A stretch of 64,000 bases of DNA from Sepiola atlantica (Eukaryota; Mollusca; Cephalopoda; Sepiida; Sepiolidae): NCBI GenBank assembly GCA_963556195.1, contig OY744523.1:81645094-81709093 (forward strand). Reading direction: 5' to 3'. Under the pieces are notes generated by a model. It saw only the letters and a list, made by a program, of their open reading frames with translations. It was not told the origin of the DNA and searched no databases. How positions within the stretch are numbered: the stretch's first letter is position 1; each line of letters starts with the position of its first letter. Of this stretch, positions 33,106 through 44,711 are shown piece after piece. The position numbers and the translations under genes are program-made.

Positions 33106-34300
33106 ATGGAGGATTTTTCAAAACAGATTTTGGAAATTATAAAACTTCAACAAAATCAACAATTAGAACTTAGAAAAGGTTTCGAGAAGAACAATTGATA
33201 GTACAGAAACAAAATGACGAGAAGCAGTTAAGTTTAATGAAATACTTCGAGGAAAAACAGGGAAGAGAAAAACAAGAAATGATGAAATACGCCGCGGAAG
33301 AAAAGAAAGAAATGAACGAACAAATATTGGAATTGAAAAAATTACATTTAGAGCATCAAAACCAATCAGATAAAAAAATGGATTTGTTAACGCAAGTTTT
33401 AATGAATAAGGACAACGGACAGGAAAATAATACGGCTTTTTCGCAAAATGCGATCTGGTCAGCCATTGATACATTTCGCTATGCTCCTGAGGAAGACCTA
33501 ACGTTTGAAGCATACTTCAGAAGATTTGAAGACTTATTCAAGATTGATTGTGGTTCATGGACGGATCAAAAGAAGGTTCGTTTATTACTACGGAAGTTGG
33601 GTGCATCCGAACATAACAAATTCGTGGATTATATTTTGCCAAGAAAAAACAACGAATTGTCGTTTGACGAGGCAGTCAAACTGTTAATGGAGTTATACTG
33701 TCCAAAGACAAGCATTTTCCATAAAAGATGGAAATGTATGAATATTACACATAAGGAGAATCAGGACTATACGACTTTTGCGTCTATAGTTAATAAAAAC
33801 TGTGACGACTTCAAGTTGTCATCATTAACGGCAGATAATTTTAAATGCCTAATATTCACACAAGGTTTGATAGCCACAAAAGACGCCGATATAAGACGTC
33901 GTGCTCTAAATAAACTGGAATTAGAACCTGATTTAACGCTTCAGAAACTGGCTGAAGATTGTCAGCGGTTGGTGGCGGTGAAACCAGATTCCCGAAACAC
34001 AGAGGAAGCAGGTATCGCTCACATTAAAAAGATACGCTCCAAAAATAAAGGACACTCACCCGCCAGGTATTACCAACCAAGAGGCAAAAAGAACCCTTCA
34101 CAAAATTATCAGGATAGACAAAAGCCTATGACCCCTTGTAGAAAATGTGGAGGACCTCATGAGTACAATGCATGTTGGTACCATAAGAAAATAACGTGTG
34201 ACCTATGCAAACGAGCAGGGCACAAGGCCTCATATTGCAGAGCAAAAGTAGAAAAAAAGAGCTACATAAAAACTGCAAAAAGGGACCCTTCACCAACAGA
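33106..34300 (+). pseudogene. Gypsy gag with two zinc knuckles
   Basis: ATG 33106 (MEDFSKQILEI) opens a frame closed by TGA near 33196. The main frame from 33195 must therefore be reached by a one-base shift, so the start region is broken. The main frame has a charged coiled-coil-like stretch (to about 33400), then a gag-like core (AYFRRFEDLFKID, LLRKLGASEHNKF, HKRWKCMNITHKENQDYTTF, FTQGLIATKDADIR). Two Cys-His motifs follow: CRKCGGPHEYNAC and CDLCKRAGHKASYC. It binds RNA and forms particles in related elements. gag continues in frame into protease, so a gag-pol fusion is likely. Confidence 0.85.
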
Positions 34301-35575
34301 GAACATAAGGAAATATGTTACGGTGAGAATAAGAAATAGAGAAGTAAATCTGCAACTCGATTCAGGGTCGGATATATCGATTATAAATGTTCACACGTGG
34401 AAGAAATTAGGTAAGCCCACGATGATGAAGACGAATAAAATCGCAAGATCGGTAACTGGTGAAAAGATACATTTTGAGGGTGAATTAATTATTAATGTTT
34501 CACTAAAAAGAAAGACAAAAAAGCTAAAAGTATTCGTTCTTAGGAACGCATCAAATTTATTTGGATCTGACTGGATCCAAGAATTTGAATTATGGGACTC
34601 GCCAATGAGTGATTTTTGTCAAAAAGTCGAAAATTTAACGGCCGAAGCCGACAAACTAAAAAAAGATCTAAAAAAATATTTTCCAAGTGTTTTTTCTGAA
34701 AAGCTTGGATGCTGTACGAAAATAAAAGCGAGATTCGAATTGCTGGATGAAACAAAACCAATATTCAAAAAACCACGTAGCGTACCGTTCGCTTCAAGAG
34801 AAAAAATTGAAGAAGAATTGGAAAGACTAGTTAACACAGGGATTTTGACCCATATTAACTATAGTGAGTGGGCAGCCCCCACCGTATACATAAAAAATAA
34901 AAATAAATCAGAGTATGCGCAGATTTCTCTACCGGATTGAATGCATCGCTCAAGGACCACCACTATCCGTTACCAAACCCAGAGGAAGTATTCGCTAAGT
35001 TAAATGGCGGAAAAATTTTCCAAAATAGACTTAAGCGAGGCGTATCTACATATACCAGTAGAAGACAATAGTTCGAAACTTTTGTGTATTTCAACACACA
35101 TAGGTCTTTTTAAATTCAATAGATTAGCATTTGGGATAAAAGTAGCACCTGCTATTTTCCAACAGATAATTGACACTTTGCTAAGCGGTTTGGATTTTTC
35201 AATAGGCTATCTGGACGATATTCTCATACGTAGTCAAAATGTTGAACAACATAGAGATCATGTATTTCAAGTGTTTGACAGAATAAAAGAATACGGCTTC
35301 ACTTTGAAGGAGGCAAAATGTGAATTTTTTTTGGAACAGATAAAATACCTGGGTCATATATTAAATAAGGACGGGAGAAAACCCGACCCGGATAGGTCCA
35401 CAGCAATAAAAGACATGCCAGAGCCTCAAAATGTAACTACATTGCAAAGTTTTTTAGGGCTCGTTAACTATTATCAAACTTTTATTAAGAATATGCATAA
35501 ATTGCGCGCGCCTTTGAATGAACTATTAAAAAGGACAAAAAATGGAACTGAACGCCAGAGTGCCAGTCGGCATTT
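34300..35575 (+). pseudogene. Gypsy protease and reverse transcriptase
   Basis: The protease active-site motif is LQLDSGSDISIIN (about 34350-34390). After a linker ending FGSDWIQEFELWD, the RT starts at FKKPRSVPFA and GILTHINYSEWAAPTVYIKN. The frame stops at 34938-34940. Conserved RT (CADFSTGLN...) is readable one base away, then the original frame resumes at about 35018 with SKIDLSEAYLHIPV, RLAFGIKVAPAIFQQ, catalytic YLDD (about 35209-35220) and KYLGHILNKDGRKPDP, giving two compensating single-base shifts. A further stop and shift fall near 35545-35585. The shifts lie beside homopolymers, so some could be consensus errors. Confidence 0.85.
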
Positions 35576-37275
35576 AAGCAGTTAAAAGATGTACTAACAT
35601 CAGATTTATTTCTGATTCATTTCAATCCAGAACAAGAGATTATTGTCGCAACCGACGCAAGTGCTTATGGAATAGGGGCATGCATTCTACATAAAATGCC
35701 AGATGGGTCCACTAAACCGATCGCCCATGCGTCGAGAACCTTACTGCCAGCCGAGAAGAATTATTCCCAAATTGAGAAGGAAGCACTGTGGATCATATTC
35801 GGAGTTACAAAATTCCACCGTTTTTTACATGGTCGAAAATTAAAACTACAGACTGATCACAAGCCGCTTATAACCATTTTCGGTTAAAAAAAAGGGATAC
35901 CAACTTACTCAGCCAACAGACTGCAAAGATGGGCGACCATCCTGCTAAATTACGATTTCAGTATGGAATTTCTTGGATCTGCGAAGTTAGGTCACGCCGA
36001 CGGATTGTCGCGATTAATCCCGAAATCAAGGGAACCGTTGGAGGACACAGTAATAGCGTCACTACAAAGTGAAAAGGACTATACACAAATACTGTGCAAT
36101 ACGATCAGGGAATTACCAGTGACTTTGAAAGATATAATAAGGGAGGCTGAAGAAGATAGTTTCATCAAAGAAACGAAACAAAAAATGCAATCAGATGAAT
36201 CGGCGGCGGAAGTTTATTCTATGTGCAATGAGGTACTGTTGTACCGAGAAAGGGTGGTAATCCCAGCCACGCTGAGGAAAAGTTTTTAAAGGATTTTCAT
36301 ACAGGGCACCCTGGGGCTACTAGAATGAAGAGCCTCATGAGGTCCTACGTTTACTGAAAGAGCATGGACACTGATATTGATGACATGGTAAAGTCGTGTA
36401 AGGGATGCGCATTGGCTGCAAAAGCGCCCCCAATACAATTTAGCCCGTGGCCTGACCATCCATGGTCAAGGATACACGTGGACTTTGCAGGTCCATTGGA
36501 GGGAAACTATTACTTAATAGTTGTTGATAGCTTTTCAAAATGGCCTGAGGTATTTAGATGCAAGAGTCCAACGACGGATTTTACAATCTGTTCTTTTCAC
36601 GAATTGTATGCTAGGTTTGGTGTGGTCGATTGTTTGGTGTCGGACAATGGCACGCAATTCACGTCAACAGATTTTAAAAGTTTCTGCGAGGATTTCCAGG
36701 TCAACCACATAACAACGCCAACCTATCATCCTCGATCGAACGGTCAGGCAGAGAGGTTCGTGGACACGCTAAAAAGAGCCCTGAAAAAAGCTAAAGGAAC
36801 GCCCTCAGGAAAGGCGTTACAACAGTTTTTACAGGTGTGCCGAATTACGCCAAATGAAAGCGCTCCATCAAAGATGTCGCCGGCAGAGTTAATGTTTGCG
36901 AGGATAATTAGGCCGGTCTTCGAGAAACTTTTGCCTAAACAGGTAAAACCGCCGAATACTACAGTTCCTAAAAAGAGGTATTTACCTGAGGAAAAGGTAT
37001 TTTTCCAGGTACATAAAAATAATAGTATGATGTGGGAACTAGGAAAGGTCAAGCAGAGGATCGGGCGGATGGTTTACATAATCGAAGGTCCAAAATTCAC
37101 TCACAAGAAGCATTTGAACCAAATTCGGAAACGTGTCACTGATGACGACAGACAACCTCCTGTTGAACAAGAAGAAGTAATGGACCATATATATGACACG
37201 TTCGACCTGGTAACACCACAAGCAGCCGGACAACGCCGGTCTTCCAGAAAAAGAAAAAGGATCGATCCCATATGA
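35576..37275 (+). pseudogene. Gypsy RNase H and integrase
   Basis: RNase H: IVATDASAYGIGACIL (35642-35690), SQIEKEALWIIFGVTKFHRF and LKLQTDHKPL; an in-frame TAA at 35885-35887 follows beside an A8 run. The tether region has RLQRWATILLNYDF and HADGLSR. Integrase: a frameshift near 36288 and a TGA near 36356 break the HHCC zinc region (HTGHPG on one side, CKGC at 36400 on the other). The open frame 36364-37275 then carries the core HVDFAGPLEGNYYLIVVDSF, SDNGTQFTS and HPRSNGQAERFVDTL (Asp, Asp, Glu). The C-terminus ends in a Lys/Arg-rich tail (RRSSRKRKRIDPI). Integrase inserts the cDNA; this copy cannot make the full polyprotein as read. Confidence 0.87.
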
Positions 37276-37328
37276 GATCAATCCCAGAAAAAAGAGCTAT
37301 ACGATCATTCCAGGGGAATGAAAAGCTC

Positions 37329-37338
37329 GGGAGGGGGG
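37329..37338 (+). promoter_or_regulatory. Polypurine tract of the Gypsy element
   Basis: GGGAGGGGGG immediately upstream of the 3' LTR start TGTTGAGGGG; this is the expected plus-strand primer site for reverse transcription. Confidence 0.85.
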
Positions 37339-37583
37339 TGTTGAGGGGTACAAATCACCCCTATTGAAGAACTAATGGAAGCAACCATCTATAATAAATA
37401 CCATGGTTGCAAAGACTCAACAGAGGACATTCCTATTCATGTTTTACCGCATGGTAGGAATCCGGTCATCTCCTACCACATTTAGTGGCGTTACTGTATT
37501 GCTATGAATAAATACATTGTATATTTTAACCTGTCACAATTTGTGGTTGTTATCTTTGTGACCCCTAGCACGGGTCTACAACA
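37339..37583 (+). repeat. Gypsy 3' LTR (245 bp, TG...CA)
   Basis: It begins TGTTG and ends CAACA. It differs from the re-joined 5' LTR at two positions in 245 bp. TGAATAAATACATTG could serve as a polyadenylation context. Confidence 0.95.
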
Positions 37584-37588
37584 CTTAA
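37584..37588. repeat. Right target-site duplication CTTAA
   Basis: Exact partner of 24299-24303. Confidence 0.85.
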
Positions 37589-38225
37589 TTAAGAAAGCAA
37601 TTGTAAATGAATTCACGCACAGAGAGACAACCTAGAGAGGACAGTTTTTACGATACAGTAGACATTGAGCTAATGTAAAATCAATTCTTTCCTTTAATTG
37701 TTTAATAATTACTTTTCCTACAAAAGACATCGCCGAGTTGTTTGCATTATTATCGTTGATTTGTTCTGCTTGAATAACCTTGCCTTCACAGAGACGAGAA
37801 CCAACGAGCCATCATCATCATCACTGACATCATCATAACCCGACCCGGAGGAAATTCGACCGACATATCCTTTTTTTATTGTCACTACGACGATCATCGA
37901 CCAAAGAGTGTTCACGGTCTGGCAATATCTCTGTGTAGAGAACCAGAGGCGTGAACACAGAGATAGAGACACGGGTGGAGTACCATGTTATAAGTGGTTC
38001 TGTGACACGGAATAGAGTGGGGTATCTGTTATACTTGGCATCGCGACCAGGATATCAAACACCTGTGCGTGAGTGGCCGACAAGATACCCACGGGGTCAG
38101 AGAAGAGAGTGGGGTACCTTTACAAATCTGAATTTCGTGTTTTGCTAAAGAATTGCTTTCTGATGGGAAACTACTGTTCAAGCTAAGTAATGACTTGATA
38201 AGTGTTATCGGACCATGCTCTATCG
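37589..38225. other. No recognisable gene
   Basis: Unique-looking sequence to the right of the Gypsy element with short ORFs only. Confidence 0.5.
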
Positions 38226-39058
38226 GAAACAACCGTTAAGAATGCTAATTTCAAATGCGGCCGGACAGACATAAATGATACTGGACGCTACGGATGTTGT
38301 CCTGAAAACCATTAAAAGTCAACACACTCATTTTGATCGATCGTAAATTGGAGTTGCGTGAGATAATGAGGAGTTGAAGATATCAGAAGGCAGTGTATTA
38401 ACGATTGTTCATTCACATTTGTCAATGAGAAAACTGTGTTCAAAGTAGGTGTCACGTCGATAAAATACAACAAGGCGTCAGCAATTCAAAAAGAAGTTTT
38501 TGCATTAATATTTGATAATAGATCAAACATGGATCCATCACTTCACTGCGGGGTCAAATCGGCAGTCAGCTGAGTAGACAGTAACAGGTGACAGCCGTTC
38601 CAAGCTACCAAAGACTCAAACATCAGCAGGCAATGTTTTGGGATATGCAGAGTATGTTGAGAAACGATGAACCATCAATAGCGAATATGATATAGCATTA
38701 TTGGTGCGGTTGAAGGAAGAAATCCCGAAACCAAACGGCCACAAATGAGAAAAAAGTTCTCTTTCACCAAGACAATTCACCGTTTCACAAATCGATAGCA
38801 ACGATGACAAAGTTACATGAATTGGGGTTCGAATTGCTTTTGCACTCACTCTATTCTCCAGATTTTACCCCAGCGACTACTGAGTGTGTGCAGACCCCAA
38901 CAGTATACTCTAGAGAAAGAGATTTTACTCCAGTAATATCGGAAACTGAGGCGTATTTTAAGGCTAACAACACATCGTCTTACAAGAAAGGCACGGAACT
39001 GTTACAGAAGCATTGGAATCAGTGTATCACCCTAGAAAGAGACTATGTTGATGAATAA
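38226..39058 (+). pseudogene. Mariner-type transposase, heavily degraded
   Basis: Scattered frames reproduce a mariner transposase: CGRTDINDTGRYG (about 38260), KLELREIM, INSEYDIALLVRLKEEI (about 38665-38722), HQDNSPFHKSIATMTKLHEL (38766-38820) and LYSPDFTPA (38850). The last open stretch 38804-39058 ends ETEAYFKANNTSSYKKGTEL, HWNQCITLERDYVDE-stop. HQDN and SPDF correspond to the second and third catalytic Asp regions. The first Asp region is not clearly readable. Multiple stops and frame changes; terminal inverted repeats were not identified. It is an old cut-and-paste DNA transposon copy. Confidence 0.82.
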
Positions 39059-40744
39059 AGTCGATTTTTGCCTAAAAGTTGTTAGTTAGGCCCGATACTT
39101 ATTGAGTGATGTTTACATCTCAAAGAGAAATAAATTGATTTGAAGTGAATATGAATTGAATACTATGAAAACTGTTAAAAACATTTTTCTAAATAAAATA
39201 TTTAGCTAATTAGAACATGTCATATCAACTTACTAATGCAGATTTGTCGGAAGTCGAAGCTGTGCTATTTTTTTTATACTTGATTCAGCTGACGATACTA
39301 TTGCAAAGGAATGCACTATCTTTTACTGCTAAATTCAGGGCGGTATTATAATATCTGTTCCCATTTTTTAGGGGAGGAGGTTTAGTATCTGTTCTGTTAT
39401 CATTAGACAATCATCCCAAGCATTATATTCTTCTTTGGGGTGTAGTTTAGTATATATCGGTTCGTTATGATACCATCCTCCCAGGCATTACCTCCTCCTT
39501 TTTTAGGAGATCTATTATCTGTTCTATTGTCCACAGTACCTCCTCTCAGGAATTACCTCTTCCGTTGAAGGAGGTGTAGTATATGCTAGTTTGTCATATA
39601 TGCTAGCTTAAATATTCAATTATTTATTTGCTCAAAAATCAGTTTCTAATGAAACTTGCTTATGAAAAATATCAATAATAATAAAATATATTCACCACTA
39701 TAAAATGAAAGATTTCATGTATTTGAAAAAGTGTTCCCACATGGGAACGTTGCCAGGTCAAGGGTTGAGTCAATTCTTATCATCATTAATTTCTATTTTG
39801 AGGTCATTGTTGAATATTTGAATCTTAGGAAAATGGTTTAGATCCAGTACGGGATAGCAAGCTATTTTTATTTGTGGATACAGCAAAGTTGTGGGGAGAG
39901 AAATAGCGCGAAACAAATCGAGGGGAAACATAATTAGAAACACAAGAAGAGATGAAAAGCGAAGGCGAAATGTTGTAAGTGCAACTTAGAATATACAGAT
40001 GCTCATCTACTTATGACTGGGTCACGTTCTAACGGAGGCCAAATCGTAAATCAAGAAAGCAAAAAATGACCCGATCGTAACCTTGGTGTGCCTACCACGA
40101 AATCAGCCTCACAATATAACAGTTTTTTTCTTTTAAACTGTTTGTTTGTAAGAGCAATGGGCTTTGAAAATACGATGAAACACAGACAACAAAAATAAAC
40201 TGCTGGATAGAAAGTTACACTCTGGTACATTTTAACCTCGTCTATGTAAATAAAAGCGAATATGCGTATGTCTGATTGGTTGTTCACAAACTATTTAGAC
40301 AAAAAGTGTTTAAAAAAGTTATATGACATTGGTTGAGACTATGAGGTCGGCGATAAGCACTGTGTTTACAACATTAATGTCAGTGATGGCAACCTTGTCG
40401 ACGGGGTCCATCACATCGAATGCAAACGTTTAATGTAACTAAGGTCACAGTGGCGCGCATAGGTCTGGTGGTGCCTGGTGAAAATCTTGATTATATGCTT
40501 ACTAAGACTCAAATATGAAGCCTAATTTACTGTAAAATCTATTATTATACTAAAATTGAGTGAATTACCATTTGTTTTCCTGAAGCTTTTTCTCTGTATA
40601 TTTTAATAACACACAGTGCATTCTAAAATATGCTGGATATTTTTATATTTTTAGGATTGTTCTATGTTTGAAAAAAATCTATTATGATAATTCTAATTAA
40701 CCGTAATTTGTAATTGTCTTTAGGTTAGGCATATTTTCAGTTTT
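39059..40744. other. No recognisable gene
   Basis: AT-rich sequence with a repeated CCTCCTC(C/T) and TATCTGTTCTGTTAT-like theme at 39350-39600 (several diverged copies of TAGGAGGTGTAGTAT). No coding motif seen. Confidence 0.5.
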
Positions 40745-41025
40745 CTTATTATGTCTTACTCACTAGAAGTTCTCATGCGAGTTATTAGCGGTGATCGCTA
40801 ACTGGCAACAATAGGTGGTGTTCCTTGGAGTCTGAGTAACAACAAGCCTCCCCAGTTTTCAAGCAATCTCTGCTTCTTTCGGTAATCATTGCAAATCACT
40901 TTGCGCTTACGCTTGACTCATCGCTGATAACAGCATTTACTTTTTTCTGGAACCTGAGAGGCAATAAGCCGAACACTAGAATTTCAGTACTCTCTGTGCT
41001 CTTCCAATGGAGGTAGGGGTGGTGC
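40745..41025 (-). mobile_element. RLE-type LINE 3' UTR fragment
   Basis: On the minus strand, GGGGAGGCTTGTTGTTACTC followed by AGACTCCAAGGAACACCACC and GAGAACTTCTAGTGAGTA matches the 3' UTR blocks of LINE copies A-C (for example 13550-13640 and 17720-17815). No coding part is attached. Confidence 0.65.
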
Positions 41026-41455
41026 TTTGCCACCTTGGTGTTTCTATCCCTTTATGCCCATTTTCTGAGGCCCCAATCGATGTTGGTGCACCGCATTTTT
41101 TAGTTCGTCTTGGAACTTTTGTATACCGCCTCGTTAGACTTACATTTTCGTACCTTGGTTTGGTACATATTTCATATTGGAATAGATCGATTACGTAATA
41201 TTAATTTAACACAAATTATATTTTATCCATAGATGGGATAAACTGCAAGTTTATACCTTATTCAATTATATTAAAGTGTAATTGAAAACAACTGGTCCAA
41301 TTGGATTTGTACCTGGCATATGTGTTTTCATAGTTCGCGACGGTATCCATAAGCTAATAATGCATCTCATCTGTACCTCATATATTGTCGTATTATTCTG
41401 TCGCAATAGGAAAATATCAATTCTATATTTTAAAGAGCATAATGGGTGAAATACA

Positions 41456-41650
41456 GCGGGGGTTAGGGTTAGGGTTAGGGTTTAACAGTTAGGGCTGGGG
41501 TTAGGGTTAGGGTTAGGGTTAGGGTTAGGGTTAGGGTTTAACAGTTAGGGCTGGGGTTAGGGTTAGGGTTGAGGCTTGGGTTAGGGTTAAAGTTGAGGTT
41601 GGGGTTAGGGATAGGGTTGCGGTTGGGGTTGGGGTTGGAGTTAGGATTGC
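41456..41650 (+). repeat. Interstitial telomere-like TTAGGG array
   Basis: TTAGGG repeats, perfect in short blocks and increasingly degenerate (GGGGTT, GAGGTT) toward the right. A TTTAACAGTTAGGGCTGGGG segment occurs twice (41480 and 41536), so a higher-order unit is superimposed. The Gly-Leu-rich ORF over it is a shadow. Confidence 0.9.
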
Positions 41651-42429
41651 AGACAGTAAACGAGTTACTGGGTGTGGGAAGAAAGCAGAAACAAACAAGA
41701 AAAAAAGGTTTGGTTAGATTAACATATATCTTCACACATTTATGCGATTCTTGCTGGTGGTCTCCAAAAGGAATCAAGCAGAGAAGTAGAGATAAAAAGA
41801 ATATAAAAAAGAAAAGTACAAAATTATGAAAGAGAACTTGGGGAGAAGGATGGCTCGTGGCGGGACAGATATCTTGCCCCATTGGAACTAAGAGCGGTCC
41901 AACAGATGTCAACCTGGTCACCAGACTGGAGAACGCTACCGGTTTTTGTCGTGCATGTTTCACTTGGGGAATCATGAATTAACATTAAAAATCCAAACGT
42001 ATGATTTGTTTCCTCCTTGTTTTTTTTCTGTTCATACTGAACTTATTCTAGTATTGCCATTTGCTTTGAAATTCACACAGAGAGATGATATACTTATATT
42101 TGCAAATGTAATTAGAAAACAATACTTCGCTGATTTCTTTACACTGATTCCTTTCGGCGATATATCAACTTGAAAATCAAATATTCACAACCACATTCTC
42201 ACATTCAAATTCACATACACACGCATGTATAATTAATTTTATCGTGAGACATCCGCGAGAAAATACAAAACAATAAAATGCAGAATATGTGACTTATTGT
42301 TTTATTACTTATAACTGAAAGATATATACATATAATTTATTTCAGAATAATTTGTAGTCCACTTCTTATATGTACTTTAAAAAAATCTTTTTTATTTTTT
42401 CTGGAGAGGAGCATCCAACCGGATGCCAG
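41651..42429. other. No recognisable gene
   Basis: Mixed-composition sequence with short ORFs only. Confidence 0.5.
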
Positions 42430-42725
42430 ACATTCACCAGCTATTTCAGACACTTCAACCGAGAGATCTTTTAAAGATTCTAACCGTCCCTTTAACTGCA
42501 ATTGTTTGTATCTCTCTTGCACTTGGTATATCCACCAGGTAGTTTTTAAAATTATTTTTGATGAGTCCGGTTGCTCTTATAATTACTGGAATGATGGAGA
42601 TCTTACTAAGATTCCAGTTTCTTTTTATGTCGTACATAAGACCTTGGTATTTAGTTATCTTTTCCCTCTCAGCTCTGGTTAAGTCAGTATCATTAGAGAC
42701 ACTGACTTAAACTAGGGTTGCCACT
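42430..42725 (-). pseudogene. C-terminal fragment of another RLE-type LINE
   Basis: The minus-strand frame reads TDLTRAEREKITKYQGLMYD, IKRNWNLSKISIIPVIIRAT and TIAVKGTVRIFKRSLG-stop. This is the same segment type as ELARELKEIW...IIPIIVGALG in copies A-C, but too diverged to be the same subfamily. It ends in a stop after RSLG. Upstream, on the right, two near-identical copies of AGAGACACTGACTT...CTAGGGTTGC sit side by side before a (TA)n tract at 42763-42807. Confidence 0.65.
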
Positions 42726-42760
42726 TTCTTATTAGAGACACTGACTTCAACTAGGGTTGC

Positions 42761-42810
<50 letters not shown>

Positions 42811-42944
42811 TTATTTTACTTCAGTTAAAGTTCTCAAAAATCAAGGGGGCTCCTACTTGGGGCTTACACTAGATCTCTATATGAGATACATAGACATTCG
42901 AATATTCCATTTACCTGTCAAACCTTGAGTATTGATTTACTCCT

Positions 42945-43260
42945 CTCCAGGAGTTAGGCACAAGGCCAGTTTTGATCTTACTCTCACAAGTAAGATGTGA
43001 CCCAAGGTCGGGTCGGGAAAGTGGGGTTTAAAAATTGCCTGAGCAGCCCCATCGGCATTCCTCGGTAGGGGCGCCTCGGGCAGTAAGCAATAAACTTACT
43101 CCTCCCCAAAGAGAGGAGGCAAAGCCTGGGAAGGTGGACCTCCCAGAATTGCAGGACAGACCCATTGACCGGCGTAAATCAAGACCCGAAGGCCAAGCCA
43201 ACACCAGCATGGGGTGCAGTATCCATCGGAACAGATACTACACAAGAACACAAATGACCT
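42945..43260 (-). mobile_element. Free copy of the LINE 3' tail module (SINE-like)
   Basis: The minus strand matches 31701-31975: GTATCTGTTCCGATGGATAC, GGGTCTGTCCTGCAATTCTG, AGTTTATTGCTTACTGCC and beyond. It continues past the LINE homology into CCCGACCCGACCTTGGGTC and a hairpin around CTTACT...AGTAAG. It ends near CTCCTGGAGAGGAG. Confidence 0.8.
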
Positions 43261-43587
43261 TGAGTAAGTAAAGAAGTTAAGAACATAAATTTTCCCAATT
43301 GACCATTTAACTATGTTATAGTGTATCTTTCTTGTAGTCTCTTGGTCTTACCGAATTCCAGGACAAAAATTCATCTTGTCTGGTGGAGTATCCAAGTGTT
43401 GTTACTTTAGGTAACATTACTTGTAGAAGGTGCACTATTCCTCATATCAACCAATATCGCTATTTTGAATATTTGGTCAGGGTATCTTCATGTCAGGTTG
43501 TCCTGACAAATCCTTGTAAAGAGAGACCGAAGACACTCAAGGATTGTGTCTTGTAGGTAATTCAAACTCTCTCTCTCTCATATATAT

Positions 43588-43609
43588 AAAAAAGCTTTCG
43601 CATTTATTC

Positions 43610-43687
<78 letters not shown>

Positions 43688-43709
43688 GAATAAATGCGAA
43701 AGCTTTTTT
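43588..43709. repeat. Perfect 26-bp inverted repeat flanking a (TA)n tract
   Basis: Left arm AAAAAAGCTTTCGCATTTATTC... (43588-43613) and right arm (43684-43709) are exact reverse complements separated by about 70 bp of TA repeats. A related single arm AATAAATGCGAAAG lies at 48682-48695 followed by matching flank (TTACTGTTA, AATAATACAAC), so the right arm belongs to a dispersed repeat. Confidence 0.9.
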
Positions 43710-44417
43710 ATTTATCACTCCTATCTAATAATTAAGTTACTGTTAATCAATAATACAACACAAAGACTTAATCCTCTGTATATATTTAATTTGCTTATGT
43801 TTCTATGAAATAGTTTCGTCCATATTAACAGTAATTACTTAAAGTTATTTAATAAATAAATCGGAAAAAATAACTAAAACACCTTAAGTTTAAACAACCA
43901 GCGCTCGCACACGACTTTACCGAAGGTCGAGCGAGGCATAAGTGAGAATAGAAAAGGGAGAGTGTGGCTGTTTCGCTCCTTTCCCTGATCCCTTTCCATC
44001 TCCCTTTTTTCAGTTTTTACTTATTCCCTGAAAAATAAATGAATAACTTTTTTATTAGTTAAGTTAATGCCTTTATTGTAAAGTTAAACAATAAACTTAT
44101 TGTTTAACGTTTACAAATACGTGATTGACAAATTAAAACAATAGTTTAGTAGAACTGTTATCTGTCCCAATTACGAACAAATATTGATTCGTATTTTGGT
44201 ATGATTATAGATTAACATCCTCCGCGAAATCACCCCCATCGACCCCAAAAGTATTCTACCTGTTTTAGGCGATCACGTGTGAAAACCCTGAAAAACTTCA
44301 TGGAAAGATGAAAATAAAAAAAGTAGTGAGGGAATTTTTTTGTATATAAATTTAATGTAAAATGATCCCCATCATGGGGGCCAGTTTTTAGGCAGTTAAC
44401 TAAATTCTTTTTTATAA
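43710..44417. other. No recognisable gene
   Basis: Dispersed-repeat flank (to about 43860) related to 48690-49340, then AT-rich unique sequence. Confidence 0.5.
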
Positions 44418-44530
44418 TAATCGCTAAAAAAGTAGCTATTCTCCCAAAGAAAACGCCGCGAATTTAACTCCTATGGAGGAGTTAAATTCGCTGCGTTTTT
44501 TTGGGAGAATAGCTACTTTTTTAGCGATTA
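44418..44530. repeat. 113-bp near-perfect palindrome
   Basis: TAATCGCTAAAAAAGTAGCT at the left pairs with AGCTACTTTTTTAGCGATTA at the right. The inner arms meet at about 44474 around AACTCCTATGGAGGAGTT. Only about one mismatch and one extra G separate the arms. It could be a palindromic MITE or a fold-back duplication. Confidence 0.92.
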
Positions 44531-44637
44531 CATATCGTTTTATGACCTTGCCACTCTGACTTAGGGTTAGTAGTAAACACTTTTAGTAATTTCCCTTAAA
44601 ATATAGAATGGCCCGGAAATTGGGAACATAGTACGTT

Positions 44638-44639
<2 letters not shown>

Positions 44640-44709
<70 letters not shown>
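44640..44709. repeat. (TA)n microsatellite
   Basis: Uninterrupted TA run. Confidence 0.95.

Positions 44710-44711
<2 letters not shown>

Larger units (their letters stand above)
24304..37583 (+). mobile_element. Ty3/Gypsy LTR retrotransposon, 5' LTR split by a LINE
   Basis: The element consists of LTR (24304-24396 plus 32005-32162), leader, gag-pol remnants, polypurine tract and 3' LTR (37339-37583), bounded by CTTAA duplications. Removing the nested LINE leaves about 5.7 kb, a normal Gypsy length. The pol order protease, RT, RNase H, integrase is the Gypsy order. The closest type by sequence feel is the K02A2.6-like group widespread in invertebrates. Confidence 0.92.

Noticed and set aside
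33195..37275. Intact Gypsy polyprotein by programmed frameshifting
   Set aside because: The breaks are several, lie at scattered positions and include in-frame stops, so decay or consensus error is more likely than programmed shifting.
41538..41975. Asn-Pro and Gly-Leu repeat ORFs over the telomere-like array
   Set aside because: Products of TTAGGG-type repeats on both strands.
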